Positions 25,973 to 34,870 of a stretch of 64,000 nt of DNA are shown in pieces. Under the pieces are notes generated by a model. The model saw nothing but the letters and a program-made list of their open reading frames with translations, had not been told where the DNA came from and searched no databases. Position numbers and translations under genes: made by a program. The stretch is from [Streptosporangium] indianense (lineage in GTDB: Bacteria > Actinomycetota > Actinomycetes > Streptomycetales > Streptomycetaceae), in NCBI RefSeq assembly GCF_021474405.1, contig NZ_JAKEIO010000026.1, positions 1 through 64,000 on the forward strand. The letters are read 5' to 3'. Numbering within the stretch: position 1 is the first letter of the stretch; each line of letters opens with the position of its first letter.

Positions 25973-26761
25973 ATGGCCACGACCCTCGCCAAGGCCGCCG
26001 ACGGCACCGCGTCGCTCACGCACGCCGCCCGGATCCAGCACGTGTCGAAGTCGTATCCGGGCCCCGCCGGGCAGCAGCTCGTCCTGGACGACATCACCCT
26101 CGATGTCGCGCCCGGAGAGTTCGTCACCCTCCTGGGGGCCTCGGGCTGCGGCAAATCCACCCTGCTCAACCTGGTGGCGGGCCTGGACCGGCCCTCCGCC
26201 GGCGAGATCGCCACGGACGGCCGCCCGGCGCTGATGTTCCAGGAGCACGCGCTGTTCCCGTGGCTGACCGCGGGCAAGAACATCGAACTCGCCCTGAAGC
26301 TGCGGGGCGTGCCGAAGGCCGAGCGCCGGGAGCGGGCCGGGGAACTGCTCGAACTGGTCCGGCTGAAGGGTGCGCACGGCAAGCGGGTGCACGAGCTGTC
26401 GGGCGGTATGCGTCAGCGGGTCGCGCTGGCGCGTGCGCTCGCGCAGGAGAGCAAGCTGCTGCTGATGGACGAGCCGTTCGCGGCGCTGGACGCCATCACG
26501 CGGGACGTGCTGCACGACGAGCTGACCCGCATCTGGCGCGAGACGCAGGTGTCCGTCCTGTTCGTCACGCACAACGTACGCGAGGCGGTCCGGCTCGCAC
26601 AGCGTGTGGTGCTGCTGTCGTCCCGCCCCGGGCGGATCGCCCGGGAGTGGACCGTCGGCATCCCGCATCCGCGCCGTATCGAGGACACCGCCGTGGCGGA
26701 GCTGTCCGTCGAGATCACCGAAGAACTGCGTGGGGAGATCCGCCGTCATGGCCAGCACTGA
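25973..26761 (+). CDS. ssuB: sulfonate ABC transporter ATP-binding protein
   Basis: The 262-residue ATPase shows Walker A GASGCGKST (residues 55-63), the Q-loop LMFQEHALFPW, the ABC signature LSGGMRQR, Walker B LLLMDEPFAALDA, and the H-loop VTHNVREAV. It belongs to the nitrate/sulfonate/taurine family. The chosen ATG has AGGAGGTGA about 5 nt upstream, an almost perfect ribosome-binding site; the in-frame start 27 bp earlier overlaps it. Its last 14 bp overlap ssuC. Confidence 0.93.
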   Translation: MATTLAKAADGTASLTHAARIQHVSKSYPGPAGQQLVLDDITLDVAPGEFVTLLGASGCGKSTLLNLVAGLDRPSAGEIATDGRPALMFQEHALFPWLTAGKNIELALKLRGVPKAERRERAGELLELVRLKGAHGKRVHELSGGMRQRVALARALAQESKLLLMDEPFAALDAITRDVLHDELTRIWRETQVSVLFVTHNVREAVRLAQRVVLLSSRPGRIAREWTVGIPHPRRIEDTAVAELSVEITEELRGEIRRHGQH

Positions 26762-27644
26762 TTCGACGACCGTCGCCAAGGACGGCAACGATCTCGCCGG
26801 GCTGGAGGCGGGCCTCGACGCGTTGGAGACGCGGCAGACGGGCCGGACCCCGTTCCGGCAGACCTTCACCGAGAAGATCCTGCCGCCGGTCCTCGCCGTG
26901 GTCCTGGTGCTGGCGGTCTGGCAGGCGCTCGTCTCGTTCAAGGTCGTCGACGACCCGAGCAAGCTGCCCGCGCCCTCCGCGGTGTGGGACGTCGTCCAGA
27001 CCGCGTGGCTCCAGGGCGAGCTGCTCGGCTACATCTGGACCAGCGTCTCGCGCGGTCTGCTCGGGTTCCTCTTCGCCCTGCTGATCGGCACGCCGCTGGG
27101 CCTGATCGTGGCCCGGGTGAAGTTCGTCCGCGCGGCGATCGGCCCGATCCTGTCGGGCCTGCAGTCCCTGCCGTCGGTCGCCTGGGTGCCGCCCGCGGTG
27201 ATCTGGCTGGGCCTGAACAACTCGATGATGTACGCGGTGATCCTGCTCGGCGCGGTCCCCTCGATCGCCAACGGTCTGGTCTCCGGCGTCGACCAGGTGC
27301 CGCCGCTGTTCCTGCGGGCGGGCCGCACGCTCGGCGCGACGGGTCTGAAGGGCACCTGGCACATCGTCCTGCCCGCCGCCCTGCCCGGCTACGTGGCGGG
27401 CCTGAAGCAGGGCTGGGCCTTCTCCTGGCGTTCGCTGATGGCCGCCGAGATCATCGCGTCCTTCCCCGACCTGGGCGTGGGCCTCGGCCAGTTGCTGGAG
27501 AACGGCCGCAACGCCAGCGACATGGCCATGGTGTTCGAGGCCATCCTGCTGATCCTGATCGTCGGCATCGCCATCGACCTGCTGATCTTCAGTCCGCTGG
27601 AGCGGTGGGTGCTGCGCAGCCGCGGCCTGCTGGTGAAGAACTGA
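26748..27644 (+). CDS. ssuC: sulfonate ABC transporter permease
   Basis: The 298-residue membrane protein has about six transmembrane helices and the permease signature near residue 200 (GLKQGWAFSWRSLMAAEIIA). An EAA-like loop precedes it. It begins with ATG inside the end of ssuB, so it is translationally coupled. With SsuA and SsuB it forms the importer; the first ~40 residues are cytosolic and unusual in length for the family. Confidence 0.92.
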   Translation: MASTDSTTVAKDGNDLAGLEAGLDALETRQTGRTPFRQTFTEKILPPVLAVVLVLAVWQALVSFKVVDDPSKLPAPSAVWDVVQTAWLQGELLGYIWTSVSRGLLGFLFALLIGTPLGLIVARVKFVRAAIGPILSGLQSLPSVAWVPPAVIWLGLNNSMMYAVILLGAVPSIANGLVSGVDQVPPLFLRAGRTLGATGLKGTWHIVLPAALPGYVAGLKQGWAFSWRSLMAAEIIASFPDLGVGLGQLLENGRNASDMAMVFEAILLILIVGIAIDLLIFSPLERWVLRSRGLLVKN

Positions 27645-27649
27645 CTCCC

Positions 27650-28390
27650 ATGACGAACAAGCCCGTCCTCCTCGTCATCGCCCACGGCAGCCGCGACCCG
27701 CGGCACGCCGCGACGGTGCACGCCCTGGTACGCCGGGTGCGCGCGACGCGCCCCGACGTACGGGTGGAGACGGGCTTCCTGGACTTCAACGTCCCCTCGG
27801 TGCAGGGGGTCCTGGAGTCCCTGGCGGTGCAGGGCGTCCGGGACGTCGTCGCCCTGCCCCTCCTCCTCACCCGGGCGTTCCACGCGAAGGCGGACATCCC
27901 CGCGGTCCTCGCCGACGCGCCGCCGCAGCTGCGCATCCACCAGGCGGACGTCCTCGGCCCCTCCCCGCTGCTCATGGCGGCGCTGGAACGGCGCCTGTAC
28001 GAGGCGGGCCTGACCCCCGCCGACAAGTCCTCGACCGGGGTCGTCCTGGCCTCGGCGGGGTCCACCGACCCGGAGGCGATCGCAGTGATCGCAGAAATCG
28101 CGCGGGAGTGGCGGCACACCGGCTGGTGCGCCGTGCGGCCTGCGTTCGCCTCCGCATCCCTCCCCCGCACCGAGGACGCCGTCCGCGAACTGCGCGCTCT
28201 CGGCTGCTCCCGGGTCGCCGTCGCCCCGTACGTCCTGGCCCCCGGCTTCCTCCCGGACCGCATCGCCCGCGGCGCGGCTCAGGCAGACGTGCTGGCGGAC
28301 GTCCTGGGGGCGGCGCCGGAGGTGGCGCGGGTGGTGCTGGAGCGGTACGAGGCGGCCCGGATGCCACTGCCCGCGGCGGCGAGCGCCTGA
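27650..28390 (+). CDS. sirohydrochlorin chelatase (CbiX/SirB-like)
   Basis: The 246-residue protein has two CbiX-type chelatase halves. The first opens VLLVIAHGSRDPRHAATVHAL with the metal-binding His of AHGSRD, and a second half follows with GVVLASAGSTDPEAI. In the second half the conserved HGS has become SAGST, so the second active site appears inactive. It inserts iron (or cobalt) into sirohydrochlorin; beside a siroheme sulfite reductase the iron reaction is expected. Its ATG is 5 bp after the ssuC stop, the last gene of the sulfur operon, and it ends 21 bp from the convergent GvpL/F gene. Confidence 0.87.
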   Translation: MTNKPVLLVIAHGSRDPRHAATVHALVRRVRATRPDVRVETGFLDFNVPSVQGVLESLAVQGVRDVVALPLLLTRAFHAKADIPAVLADAPPQLRIHQADVLGPSPLLMAALERRLYEAGLTPADKSSTGVVLASAGSTDPEAIAVIAEIAREWRHTGWCAVRPAFASASLPRTEDAVRELRALGCSRVAVAPYVLAPGFLPDRIARGAAQADVLADVLGAAPEVARVVLERYEAARMPLPAAASA

Positions 28391-28411
28391 CTCAGCGGGG
28401 CGCGGTGCGCC

Positions 28412-29239
28412 TCACGCGGCCGGTTCCTCGTGGGGTTCCGGCTGGAGGGCGAAGGAGTACGGGGCCCAGGGGCCGCTGATCTCCACGCGGAGGCCGGGGA
28501 CGCCTTCTGCGGTCGCGAGGATTCCGGTGCGGAAGGCCTGGACGCGGTCGGCCGGGACGAGGTAGGCGTCGTTGCCGATGTTGGTGCCGGGGGACGAGCC
28601 CGCCAGGCTGCCACGTTCGGGGGTGTGGGCGACGCGGCCCACGGCGAGCGTGCCGGCCGTGTCGGTGAGGCGGGCGGCGGCCTGCACGACCGTGTGCCAG
28701 GCCTCCTCGTTCCTGCGTTGTCTGCGGCGGCGGATGACCTGGTAGGCACGGCCGACCCCGAGGCCCGTGACCGGGTCCGGGGCGGGCTCCGTGACCGTGT
28801 CGGGCGGGGTGATGTCCGGGGCGGCGTAGATCTTGACGCCGAGTTCGACGTGGCCCGTGAGGCGGTCGAGCAGGGACAGGAAGTAGCCACGACGGGTGTC
28901 CAGGGCCTGGCGGGCGCGGTCCTCGTCGCGGTAGACGGTGGCCAGGCGCAGCGGCAGCACGGGGGCGCCGGAGGCGACCAGGGCGGCCACCACGGCGTGG
29001 TGGGAACGCACCGTGGACTCCAGCCAGTCCACGTCGTGGAGATGGGCCTGGAGGGGGATGTCGTCGTAGTCCCCGGGCGGGACGTGGCCGATGGCGAAGG
29101 CGAGCTGGGAGCCGGTGACCGCCGGGGCGACCAGATGGATCGCTTCTCCGGCGACGCCGCGCAGGTGGGCCGCGGCCGCCGCGGCTTCGGGGGTGCGGCG
29201 CAGGACCGCGTAGGCGTAGACGAGGTTCGTGTCACTCAT
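28412..29239 (-). CDS. GvpL/GvpF-family gas vesicle protein
   Basis: The 275-residue protein matches the GvpL/F family by its opening (LVYAYAVLRRTPEAA), the central VLPLRLATVYRDEDRARQAL and the FLSLLDRLTGHVELGVKIYA segment. GvpF/L proteins assist gas vesicle assembly. No GvpA, GvpK, GvpN or other gas-vesicle gene is present in the window, and Streptomyces are not known to float. Streptomyces gvp loci occur nevertheless, so this copy could be a relocated or repurposed member. Start is ATG 29239 with the 118-bp region upstream empty. Confidence 0.82.
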   Translation of the reverse strand: MSDTNLVYAYAVLRRTPEAAAAAAHLRGVAGEAIHLVAPAVTGSQLAFAIGHVPPGDYDDIPLQAHLHDVDWLESTVRSHHAVVAALVASGAPVLPLRLATVYRDEDRARQALDTRRGYFLSLLDRLTGHVELGVKIYAAPDITPPDTVTEPAPDPVTGLGVGRAYQVIRRRRQRRNEEAWHTVVQAAARLTDTAGTLAVGRVAHTPERGSLAGSSPGTNIGNDAYLVPADRVQAFRTGILATAEGVPGLRVEISGPWAPYSFALQPEPHEEPAA

Positions 29240-29357
29240 GACTGCGGGCTCCTGTCGGTGACCGTGCGATTCCTCGCGAGACTCCGTTCTCGTGCCGTCC
29301 GTCCCTAGGTACGCAGGGGGCGTCGGTGGTGTTCATGTGAAGGCGCGCCGGTTCGGC

Positions 29358-29732
29358 CTAGGTGAGCCGCTCGCTGAACGGGGTCGCCTGGTGGAACCAG
29401 AGCAGCCAGCGGCCCTCCGTGCGCCGCCACAGCGAACTGCGGTGTGCGCGGCTGCCGTCGTACTCCGTGTCGTACGTGAGGTGGACGCAGTCCGGGGCGA
29501 GCTGGACGCCGCGCAGGGCGGAGACGGCCACGGGGCGGGCCCCCTGCTCGGTGGTGGCGGCCAGGGAGGCGATGATGGCGGCCCGGCCCCAGTGCCGGCC
29601 CGACGCGCCGAACTCGTGGAACTCGGGGTGGAGCAGCGCCCCGACCCGCTCGGGCGAGCAGCGGATCTCCGGGGTGAGCAGGGCGAGTTCGCCCTCCATC
29701 GCGGCCTCGACGGCGGGGTTGTGGTCAGGCAC
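29358..29732 (-). CDS. SnoaL/NTF2-like protein (DUF4440 type)
   Basis: The 124-residue protein follows the DUF4440/nuclear-transport-factor-2 fold: ELALLTPEIRCSPERVGALLHPEFHEFGASGRHWGRAAII at the start and HRSSLWRRTEGRWLLWFHQATPF at the end. Such proteins bind small ligands or act as isomerase or cyclase homologues; the reaction here is unknown. Its first codons overlap the end of the DUF1697 gene by 8 bp, so both are cotranscribed leftward. Confidence 0.85.
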   Translation of the reverse strand: MPDHNPAVEAAMEGELALLTPEIRCSPERVGALLHPEFHEFGASGRHWGRAAIIASLAATTEQGARPVAVSALRGVQLAPDCVHLTYDTEYDGSRAHRSSLWRRTEGRWLLWFHQATPFSERLT

Positions 29733-30273
29733 CCGTCATCTCCACGAGCTTGACGACGGTGTTCCAGTTGCGGGTCGTGGCGATCACGCCCTTGTTGACG
29801 CGTGGCTTCGCCAGGAGTTCGGCCAGCTTGGAGCGGCCCAGGCCGTTCGGGGCGTACAGGTACAGGGCCCGGTCGCCGAGGCGGAACTCCTCGGGGAGGC
29901 AGGCGTCCTGGTCGATCTCCGCGAAACGGTCGGGGGTGACGGGGGCGGAGAAGTAGGTGACGTGGAGCTGCTTGGGCTCCAGGTCGGCGGCTGGGAAGGG
30001 GCAGGCGTCGGCGATCGCCCTGAGGTAGGCGTGGTCGCGCACGATCACGTCGACGCCGAAGCCGAAGCGCTTCTCGAGGGCCTGCGCGATCTCGGCAGCC
30101 AGCGCGTCCTCGCCGCCGCGGCCGGAGGAGAACACGGCCTGGCCGCTCTGCAGATAGGTGCGGACGTCGTCGTGGCCGAGGTCCGTCAGGAGCGTGCGCA
30201 GGTCGGCCATGGGGATCTTCCTGCTGCCGCCCACGTTGATGCCGCGCAGCAGGGCCGCGTATGTCGTGGTCAT
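29725..30273 (-). CDS. DUF1697 family protein
   Basis: The 182-residue protein carries the DUF1697 signature: ALLRGINVGGSRKIPMADLRTLLTDLGHDDVRTYLQSGQAVF near the start and RAIADACPFPAADLEPKQLHVTYFSAP in the middle. Function is unestablished; the family occurs widely in bacteria. I chose ATG 30273 (MTTTYAALL), as the extra in-frame codons upstream to 30360 show no conservation. The downstream SnoaL-like gene overlaps it by 8 bp. Confidence 0.88.
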   Translation of the reverse strand: MTTTYAALLRGINVGGSRKIPMADLRTLLTDLGHDDVRTYLQSGQAVFSSGRGGEDALAAEIAQALEKRFGFGVDVIVRDHAYLRAIADACPFPAADLEPKQLHVTYFSAPVTPDRFAEIDQDACLPEEFRLGDRALYLYAPNGLGRSKLAELLAKPRVNKGVIATTRNWNTVVKLVEMTGA

Positions 30274-30611
30274 CCGCACACGATAAGGCGGCCGTCGTGC
30301 CCCGTGGGGGTGGGCACGACGGCCGCTCCGGACAGCTGCCCGGCCCCGTAAATTACTCACCGGTCGTTGCGGGGCACAACCGTCTGCTCAGGATCCACAC
30401 ACCCGGGGAGCCCGAAATGTCGGGCGATAGGTGTAAGGGGCCACATCCCGCGGGGTCCTCCCCAGTGGGGAGAGGCGTCGCTCCATGGGGATGAGTTCCG
30501 GCCCCGTCACTTCACCGGACAGCACGACGAGATGGCTTTATCCGGCCCATACCTTCGAAGCGGAAGGGGGCGGCAGGGGCCGTCGCCGCATCACGAGGGG
30601 GCAAGCCCGTC
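30274..30611. promoter_or_regulatory. divergent intergenic region before the MMPL transporter
   Basis: These 338 bp lie between the DUF1697 and MMPL genes and hold no supported gene. They contain an ACCGGT palindrome in TTACTCACCGGTCG around 30354-30367 and a short inverted repeat CTCCCC-AGT-GGGGAG (30458-30472). Either could be a regulator site, but no TetR-like gene is adjacent. Confidence 0.35.
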
Positions 30612-32876
30612 ATGGGGAACGGAGACATACGGGTGCGGGGTCTCGCCGCCCGGGCCGGCGGCTGGAGCGCCCGGCACCGATGGGCTGCCGTCGGTATCTG
30701 GGTGCTGTTCGTCGTCCTGGCGATGGGGCTCGGTTCGGCGGCGGGCCGGGTCGACGTCGAGGACAGCGACCAGCTGAAGGGCGAGACGCACACCGCCGCG
30801 CGGATCATCGAGGACGCCGGGATCGACGAGCCGGCCAGTGAGACGGTGCTCATCCAGGCCAGGGGCGGTGATCTCAAGGCGACGGACGGAAAGTTCCGGG
30901 ACGCCGTCGAGGCCGTCGTGCGAGCGGTCGAGGGGACCGGCCGGGTCAGCGAGGTGACCTCGCCGTACGACACGAAGACGATCTCGAAGGACGGCCGCAG
31001 CGCGCTCGTGCAGTTCGACGTGCGCGGTGAGCCGGACACCGCAGGCGAGCGGATCGAGCCGGTGCTGAAGGCCGTCGAGGGCGTCCAGCAGGACCACGAG
31101 GCGCTGCGGATCGAGGAGATCGGCGGCGCCAGCATGATGAAGACGTTCGACGACGCGTTCGGCGACGACTTCAAGAAGGCCGAGTACTCCGCGGTGCCCG
31201 TGGCGTTCGGCATCCTGCTCATCGCGTTCGGCGCGCTGGTCGCGGCACTGCTGCCGGTGGCGCTGGCGATCACCGCGATCATGGCGACCATGGGTCTGAT
31301 GGGCGTCGTCAGCCACTTCCAGCCGATGAGTGAGACGGCCAACTCCGTGATGCTGCTGGTCGGCATGGCGGTCGGTGTCGACTACTGCCTGTTCTACCTG
31401 CGCCGCGAGCGCGAGGAGCGCGAGGCCGGACGGGACGCGCAGACGGCCCTGCGGATCGCCGCGGCGACCAGTGGCCGGGCGATCGTGGTCTCGGGTGTCA
31501 CGGTGTGCGTGGCCATGGCGGGCATGCTCTTCACGGGTCTCGCCGAGTTCGAGGCGATGGGCCTGGCCTCGCTGATGGTGGTGGCCGTGGCGATGGTGGG
31601 GTCCGTGACCGTGCTGCCCGCGCTGCTGTCGCTGCTGGGCGGGCGCGTCGAGAAGGGCCGCATTCCGTTCCTGCGGCGGCGCAGGCGGGGCGGCGGCAGC
31701 GGCAGCGGCGGTCAGGACAGCCGGTTCTGGACGGCGGTGCTGCGGCGGGTCCTCGCCAAGCCGGTGGTCGCCGTGGTCGTGGCGGCCGGTGCGCTGCTGG
31801 CCATCACGGCCCCCGCGCTCGGCATGAAGACCCAGCAACTGACCCTGGACCAGGAGTTCGGCGACTCGCTGCCGATCGTGCAGACGTACAACCGGCTCAA
31901 CGACGCGTTCCCCGGGGGTTCCGAGCCCGCCGAGGTGATCGTCAAGGCGCGTGACATCAACGCGCCGGAGGTGAAGTCCGCGCTCGCCGACTTCCGTGAC
32001 CGGGCGATCAGTTCGGGTGCCTCGCGCGGCCCGGTGGAGATCAAGCTGCACGACGCGCAGAACGTCGCCTTCGTCTACGTCCCGCTGATCGGCGGCTCCG
32101 ACCTGGACAAGGCGGGCGCGAGCCTGGACAAGCTGCGCGACGAGGTGCGGCCGGCCACGCTGGGCAAGGTCGACGGGGTGGAGGCGCCGATCACCGGGCA
32201 GGTGGCCGGCTCCCAGGACTTCAACGACCAGTTGGCCGGCGCCGTGGTCCCGGTGTTCGCGTTCGTCGTGGTCTTCGCCTTCGCGCTGATGCTGCTGTCG
32301 TTCCGCTCCCTGACCATCGCGGTCACCTCGATCGTGCTGAACCTGCTGTCGGTGGGCGCCGCGTACGGCATTCTCGTCGCCGTCTTCCAGCACGGCTGGG
32401 GCGCGTCCCTGGTGGGCGCGGAGGGCGTCGGCGCGATCATCACCTGGCTGCCGCTGTTCCTCTTCGTGATCCTGTTCGGCCTGTCGATGGACTACCACGT
32501 GTTCGTGGTCTCCCGGATCCGTGAGGCGCGGCTGCGGGGCCTGACGACGAAGGACGCGATCCGGCACGGCGTGGTCACCACGGCGGGGGTGGTCACCAGC
32601 GCCGCGGTCATCATGGTCGCCGTGTTCGCGATCTTCGGGACGCTGTCCATGCAGTCCATGAAGCAGATGGGCGTCGGCCTGGCGGCCGCGGTGCTCATCG
32701 ACGCGACGATCATCCGGGGCGTGCTGCTGCCGGCCGTGATGGCGCTGCTCGGCGAGCGCAACTGGTACCTGCCGAAGTGGCTGCACCGGCTGCCGGACCT
32801 CACGCACGACGAGACGCCTCAGGCGGTCGCAGGAGCGTCGGCGCGCGACGGTGAGGGCGAGCCCCTCAAGGTCTGA
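30612..32876 (+). CDS. MMPL-family (RND) membrane transporter
   Basis: The 754-residue protein has the duplicated MMPL architecture: a first transmembrane helix, a large extracytoplasmic loop (about residues 40-185), and a bundle of helices with the RND Asp/Tyr signature VGVDYCLFYL. A central hinge rich in Arg/Gly (PFLRRRRRGGGSGSGGQ), a second loop and a second bundle with LSMDYHVFVVSRI follow. MMPL proteins export lipids or other hydrophobic molecules using the proton gradient, and the paired Asp-Tyr motifs are present in both halves. The substrate is unknown. A 14-bp hairpin terminator follows its stop. Confidence 0.92.
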   Translation: MGNGDIRVRGLAARAGGWSARHRWAAVGIWVLFVVLAMGLGSAAGRVDVEDSDQLKGETHTAARIIEDAGIDEPASETVLIQARGGDLKATDGKFRDAVEAVVRAVEGTGRVSEVTSPYDTKTISKDGRSALVQFDVRGEPDTAGERIEPVLKAVEGVQQDHEALRIEEIGGASMMKTFDDAFGDDFKKAEYSAVPVAFGILLIAFGALVAALLPVALAITAIMATMGLMGVVSHFQPMSETANSVMLLVGMAVGVDYCLFYLRREREEREAGRDAQTALRIAAATSGRAIVVSGVTVCVAMAGMLFTGLAEFEAMGLASLMVVAVAMVGSVTVLPALLSLLGGRVEKGRIPFLRRRRRGGGSGSGGQDSRFWTAVLRRVLAKPVVAVVVAAGALLAITAPALGMKTQQLTLDQEFGDSLPIVQTYNRLNDAFPGGSEPAEVIVKARDINAPEVKSALADFRDRAISSGASRGPVEIKLHDAQNVAFVYVPLIGGSDLDKAGASLDKLRDEVRPATLGKVDGVEAPITGQVAGSQDFNDQLAGAVVPVFAFVVVFAFALMLLSFRSLTIAVTSIVLNLLSVGAAYGILVAVFQHGWGASLVGAEGVGAIITWLPLFLFVILFGLSMDYHVFVVSRIREARLRGLTTKDAIRHGVVTTAGVVTSAAVIMVAVFAIFGTLSMQSMKQMGVGLAAAVLIDATIIRGVLLPAVMALLGERNWYLPKWLHRLPDLTHDETPQAVAGASARDGEGEPLKV

Positions 32877-32890
32877 TCCCCACCGCGCGA

Positions 32891-32927
32891 AAGGGCCCGT
32901 CGGTCACAGGGGAACCGACGGGCCCTT
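32891..32927 (+). terminator. terminator between MMPL and caspase genes
   Basis: AAGGGCCCGTCGGT (32891-32904) pairs exactly with ACCGACGGGCCCTT (32914-32927) around a 9-nt loop. It lies 15 bp after the MMPL stop and 65 bp beyond the end of the leftward caspase gene, so it may end both transcripts. Confidence 0.85.
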
Positions 32928-32992
32928 CCGTGTGCGTCACGCCCGGCAGGTGGCTCGGAACACCGAACCGGGCGTGCCGCTGCGGCGGTTGG

Positions 32993-34870
32993 TCACCATT
33001 TGCTGCTGCCCACCAGGTAGGTGATGCCCGCGAGGACGGCCAGGATCAGCACCGGGATCGCCATGCCCTTCGCGACGGCGGTCAGCGTGTGCGTACCGCT
33101 CACCGCCTGCTTCGTGTAGTGCTCGTCCCGGGCGCCCAGATCGTGGCGGGCGAACGCGCCGACGGCCAGCGCCGCCGCGCCGGTGATCAGACATACGATG
33201 AGCGGGGTGAGCGCTCCCTGCTCGCGGAGGTTGTCCTCGACGTTCCCGTTCACCCCTGCGTCGCCCCGCTCCACGAGGGCCACCACCGTCCTCTGGAGGG
33301 ACAGGACGAGCGTGGCGACCGCCGTGACGGCGAGGGCCAGGGCGGCGGCGGCCAGGGCGGGAGCGCGCCGGATCGGGGATGGCCGGTCCTTCTTCTCCTG
33401 GTGCGCAGAGGGCGGGGACGGTTTCCGGGGCTGTGGCCGGTGTGCGGCGGCCGGGGGCGGCCTCTGGGGCTGGGGCGGAACGCGGGGAGGCTCGATGATC
33501 ACGGTGTCCCGTTTGTCGGCCGGTCCGGGCGCCGGCCTCGGAGAGCCACCGGAGCCGCCGGAGCCGCCGGAGGGGCTGGGTTGCCCGGGTTCGGGCACGT
33601 CGCGGCCGGGAGCCGGTGCCACCTCCGCCTCGACGTGGATCACTGCCTCGTCGGCCACCCCCTTCAGGACGACGTCGCCGGACAGGCGCCCCTCCGCGGC
33701 CGTCTCGACCCGGATCTCCAGACCGTCACGGGTCGGATCGACCCTGATCCACGACTGGTGGGGCTGAGCCACGCAGTGACGGGCGAGCGGTGGGCCGTAC
33801 AGGGTCACGGACCGCTTCTCAGGGGGCGCGCCCCTCGGCACCAGGCCGAAGTCCAGGTGGTCCTGGGACGGGGCCAGGCGGATCTCGCTCAGAGCCTCGG
33901 ACGCCAGATCGGCGATCTGCTGGATGTCGTTGCGCGCGACGTCCTCCAAATGCCTGCGCGCGCCTTCCGCCACGGACAGCTCCGTGTGCCGCAGCCGTTT
34001 GCGCAGCTCCAGTACGGCGCCCTGCCGGGTGAGGACCTCGTCGCTGGCCAGGGCGGTCTGCAAGGTGGCCGGCGAGGGGATGGCGACGATCTTGATGCGG
34101 CCGCGCCGACTGTGCGCCAGGTGCAGCTCCCCTTGCAGCTCCGCCGACTTCTTCGGCGTCTGATGGGGGTTCTGGTCCCGTACGTGTCGGTAGACGTACT
34201 CGTACAGGTCGTCGAGGGAGACGTTCCCGTCCGCATCGAGGTCGGCCTCGCCGGTCTCCAGGCCTTCGACCACCGCGTGCGTGAACACCGAAGGCCGGGC
34301 GGCGGAGTTCTCGGCGAGTTCGTTGCCCTCGAAGGAGTACTCCATGGAGTCGGACGCGGTGATGACGGCCCAGCCCCGCCCGCTGACCGGCTCGTCCTTG
34401 GCGAACGACTCGAGGACGTTGACCTCTCCGGTGGCACGCACGGAGGCCGAGCCCCGGGAGAAGGCGCCGCCGTAGCAACAGTCGAGGAACAGGACGCTGC
34501 GGCCCGCCCGGGTGGCGGACATGCAGCCACGGACGAACTGGGAGGGGACAGCGGTGGCCGCCAGCAGCGGGGGTTCGGTGTCGCTCGCCGCGAAGTACAG
34601 TTCGCCGGACTCGCTCTTGAGGCCGTGGCAGGAGAAGTGCAGCAGGAGGGTGTCGGCGCGGCGGCGGTCGTTGAAGAAGCCCTGGATGCGCCGGCGCATG
34701 ACGTCGGCCGAGGCGTTGTGCACGACCTCGACCTCGAAGTCGCCGATCTGCGGGTCGTGCAGCACCCGCTCGAGGGCCGCGGCGTCCTGGGCGGGCGCCC
34801 TGAGCTTCTTGAGCCCCTGGTCGGCGTACCGGTCGTTGGCAATGATCAGCGCGTGTCGGGTGTCGGTCAT
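32993..34870 (-). CDS. caspase-family (C14) protease with C-terminal membrane anchor
   Basis: The 625-residue protein begins with a caspase/metacaspase domain (about residues 1-245). The catalytic His is H82 (FSCHGLKSE) and the catalytic Cys is C132 (FLDCCYGGAF). An EF-hand-like loop, DLDADGNVSLDDL, is at 210-222. Residues about 270-335 look like a short alpha-helical repeat. Residues about 335-420 form a beta-sandwich (LDFGLVPRGAP...), then comes a Pro-rich linker (430-500). Three transmembrane helices lie near 504-524, 553-575 and 603-622. The protease head is probably cytosolic. Its start overlaps the EACC1 gene by 4 bp (ATGA). In bacteria such pairs are proposed to cause regulated cell death in biological conflict; activity here is inferred. 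Confidence 0.85.
   Translation of the reverse strand: MTDTRHALIIANDRYADQGLKKLRAPAQDAAALERVLHDPQIGDFEVEVVHNASADVMRRRIQGFFNDRRRADTLLLHFSCHGLKSESGELYFAASDTEPPLLAATAVPSQFVRGCMSATRAGRSVLFLDCCYGGAFSRGSASVRATGEVNVLESFAKDEPVSGRGWAVITASDSMEYSFEGNELAENSAARPSVFTHAVVEGLETGEADLDADGNVSLDDLYEYVYRHVRDQNPHQTPKKSAELQGELHLAHSRRGRIKIVAIPSPATLQTALASDEVLTRQGAVLELRKRLRHTELSVAEGARRHLEDVARNDIQQIADLASEALSEIRLAPSQDHLDFGLVPRGAPPEKRSVTLYGPPLARHCVAQPHQSWIRVDPTRDGLEIRVETAAEGRLSGDVVLKGVADEAVIHVEAEVAPAPGRDVPEPGQPSPSGGSGGSGGSPRPAPGPADKRDTVIIEPPRVPPQPQRPPPAAAHRPQPRKPSPPSAHQEKKDRPSPIRRAPALAAAALALAVTAVATLVLSLQRTVVALVERGDAGVNGNVEDNLREQGALTPLIVCLITGAAALAVGAFARHDLGARDEHYTKQAVSGTHTLTAVAKGMAIPVLILAVLAGITYLVGSSKW

Noticed and set aside
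28412..29239. Gas-vesicle cluster
   Set aside because: Only a single GvpL/F gene is present; no structural GvpA.
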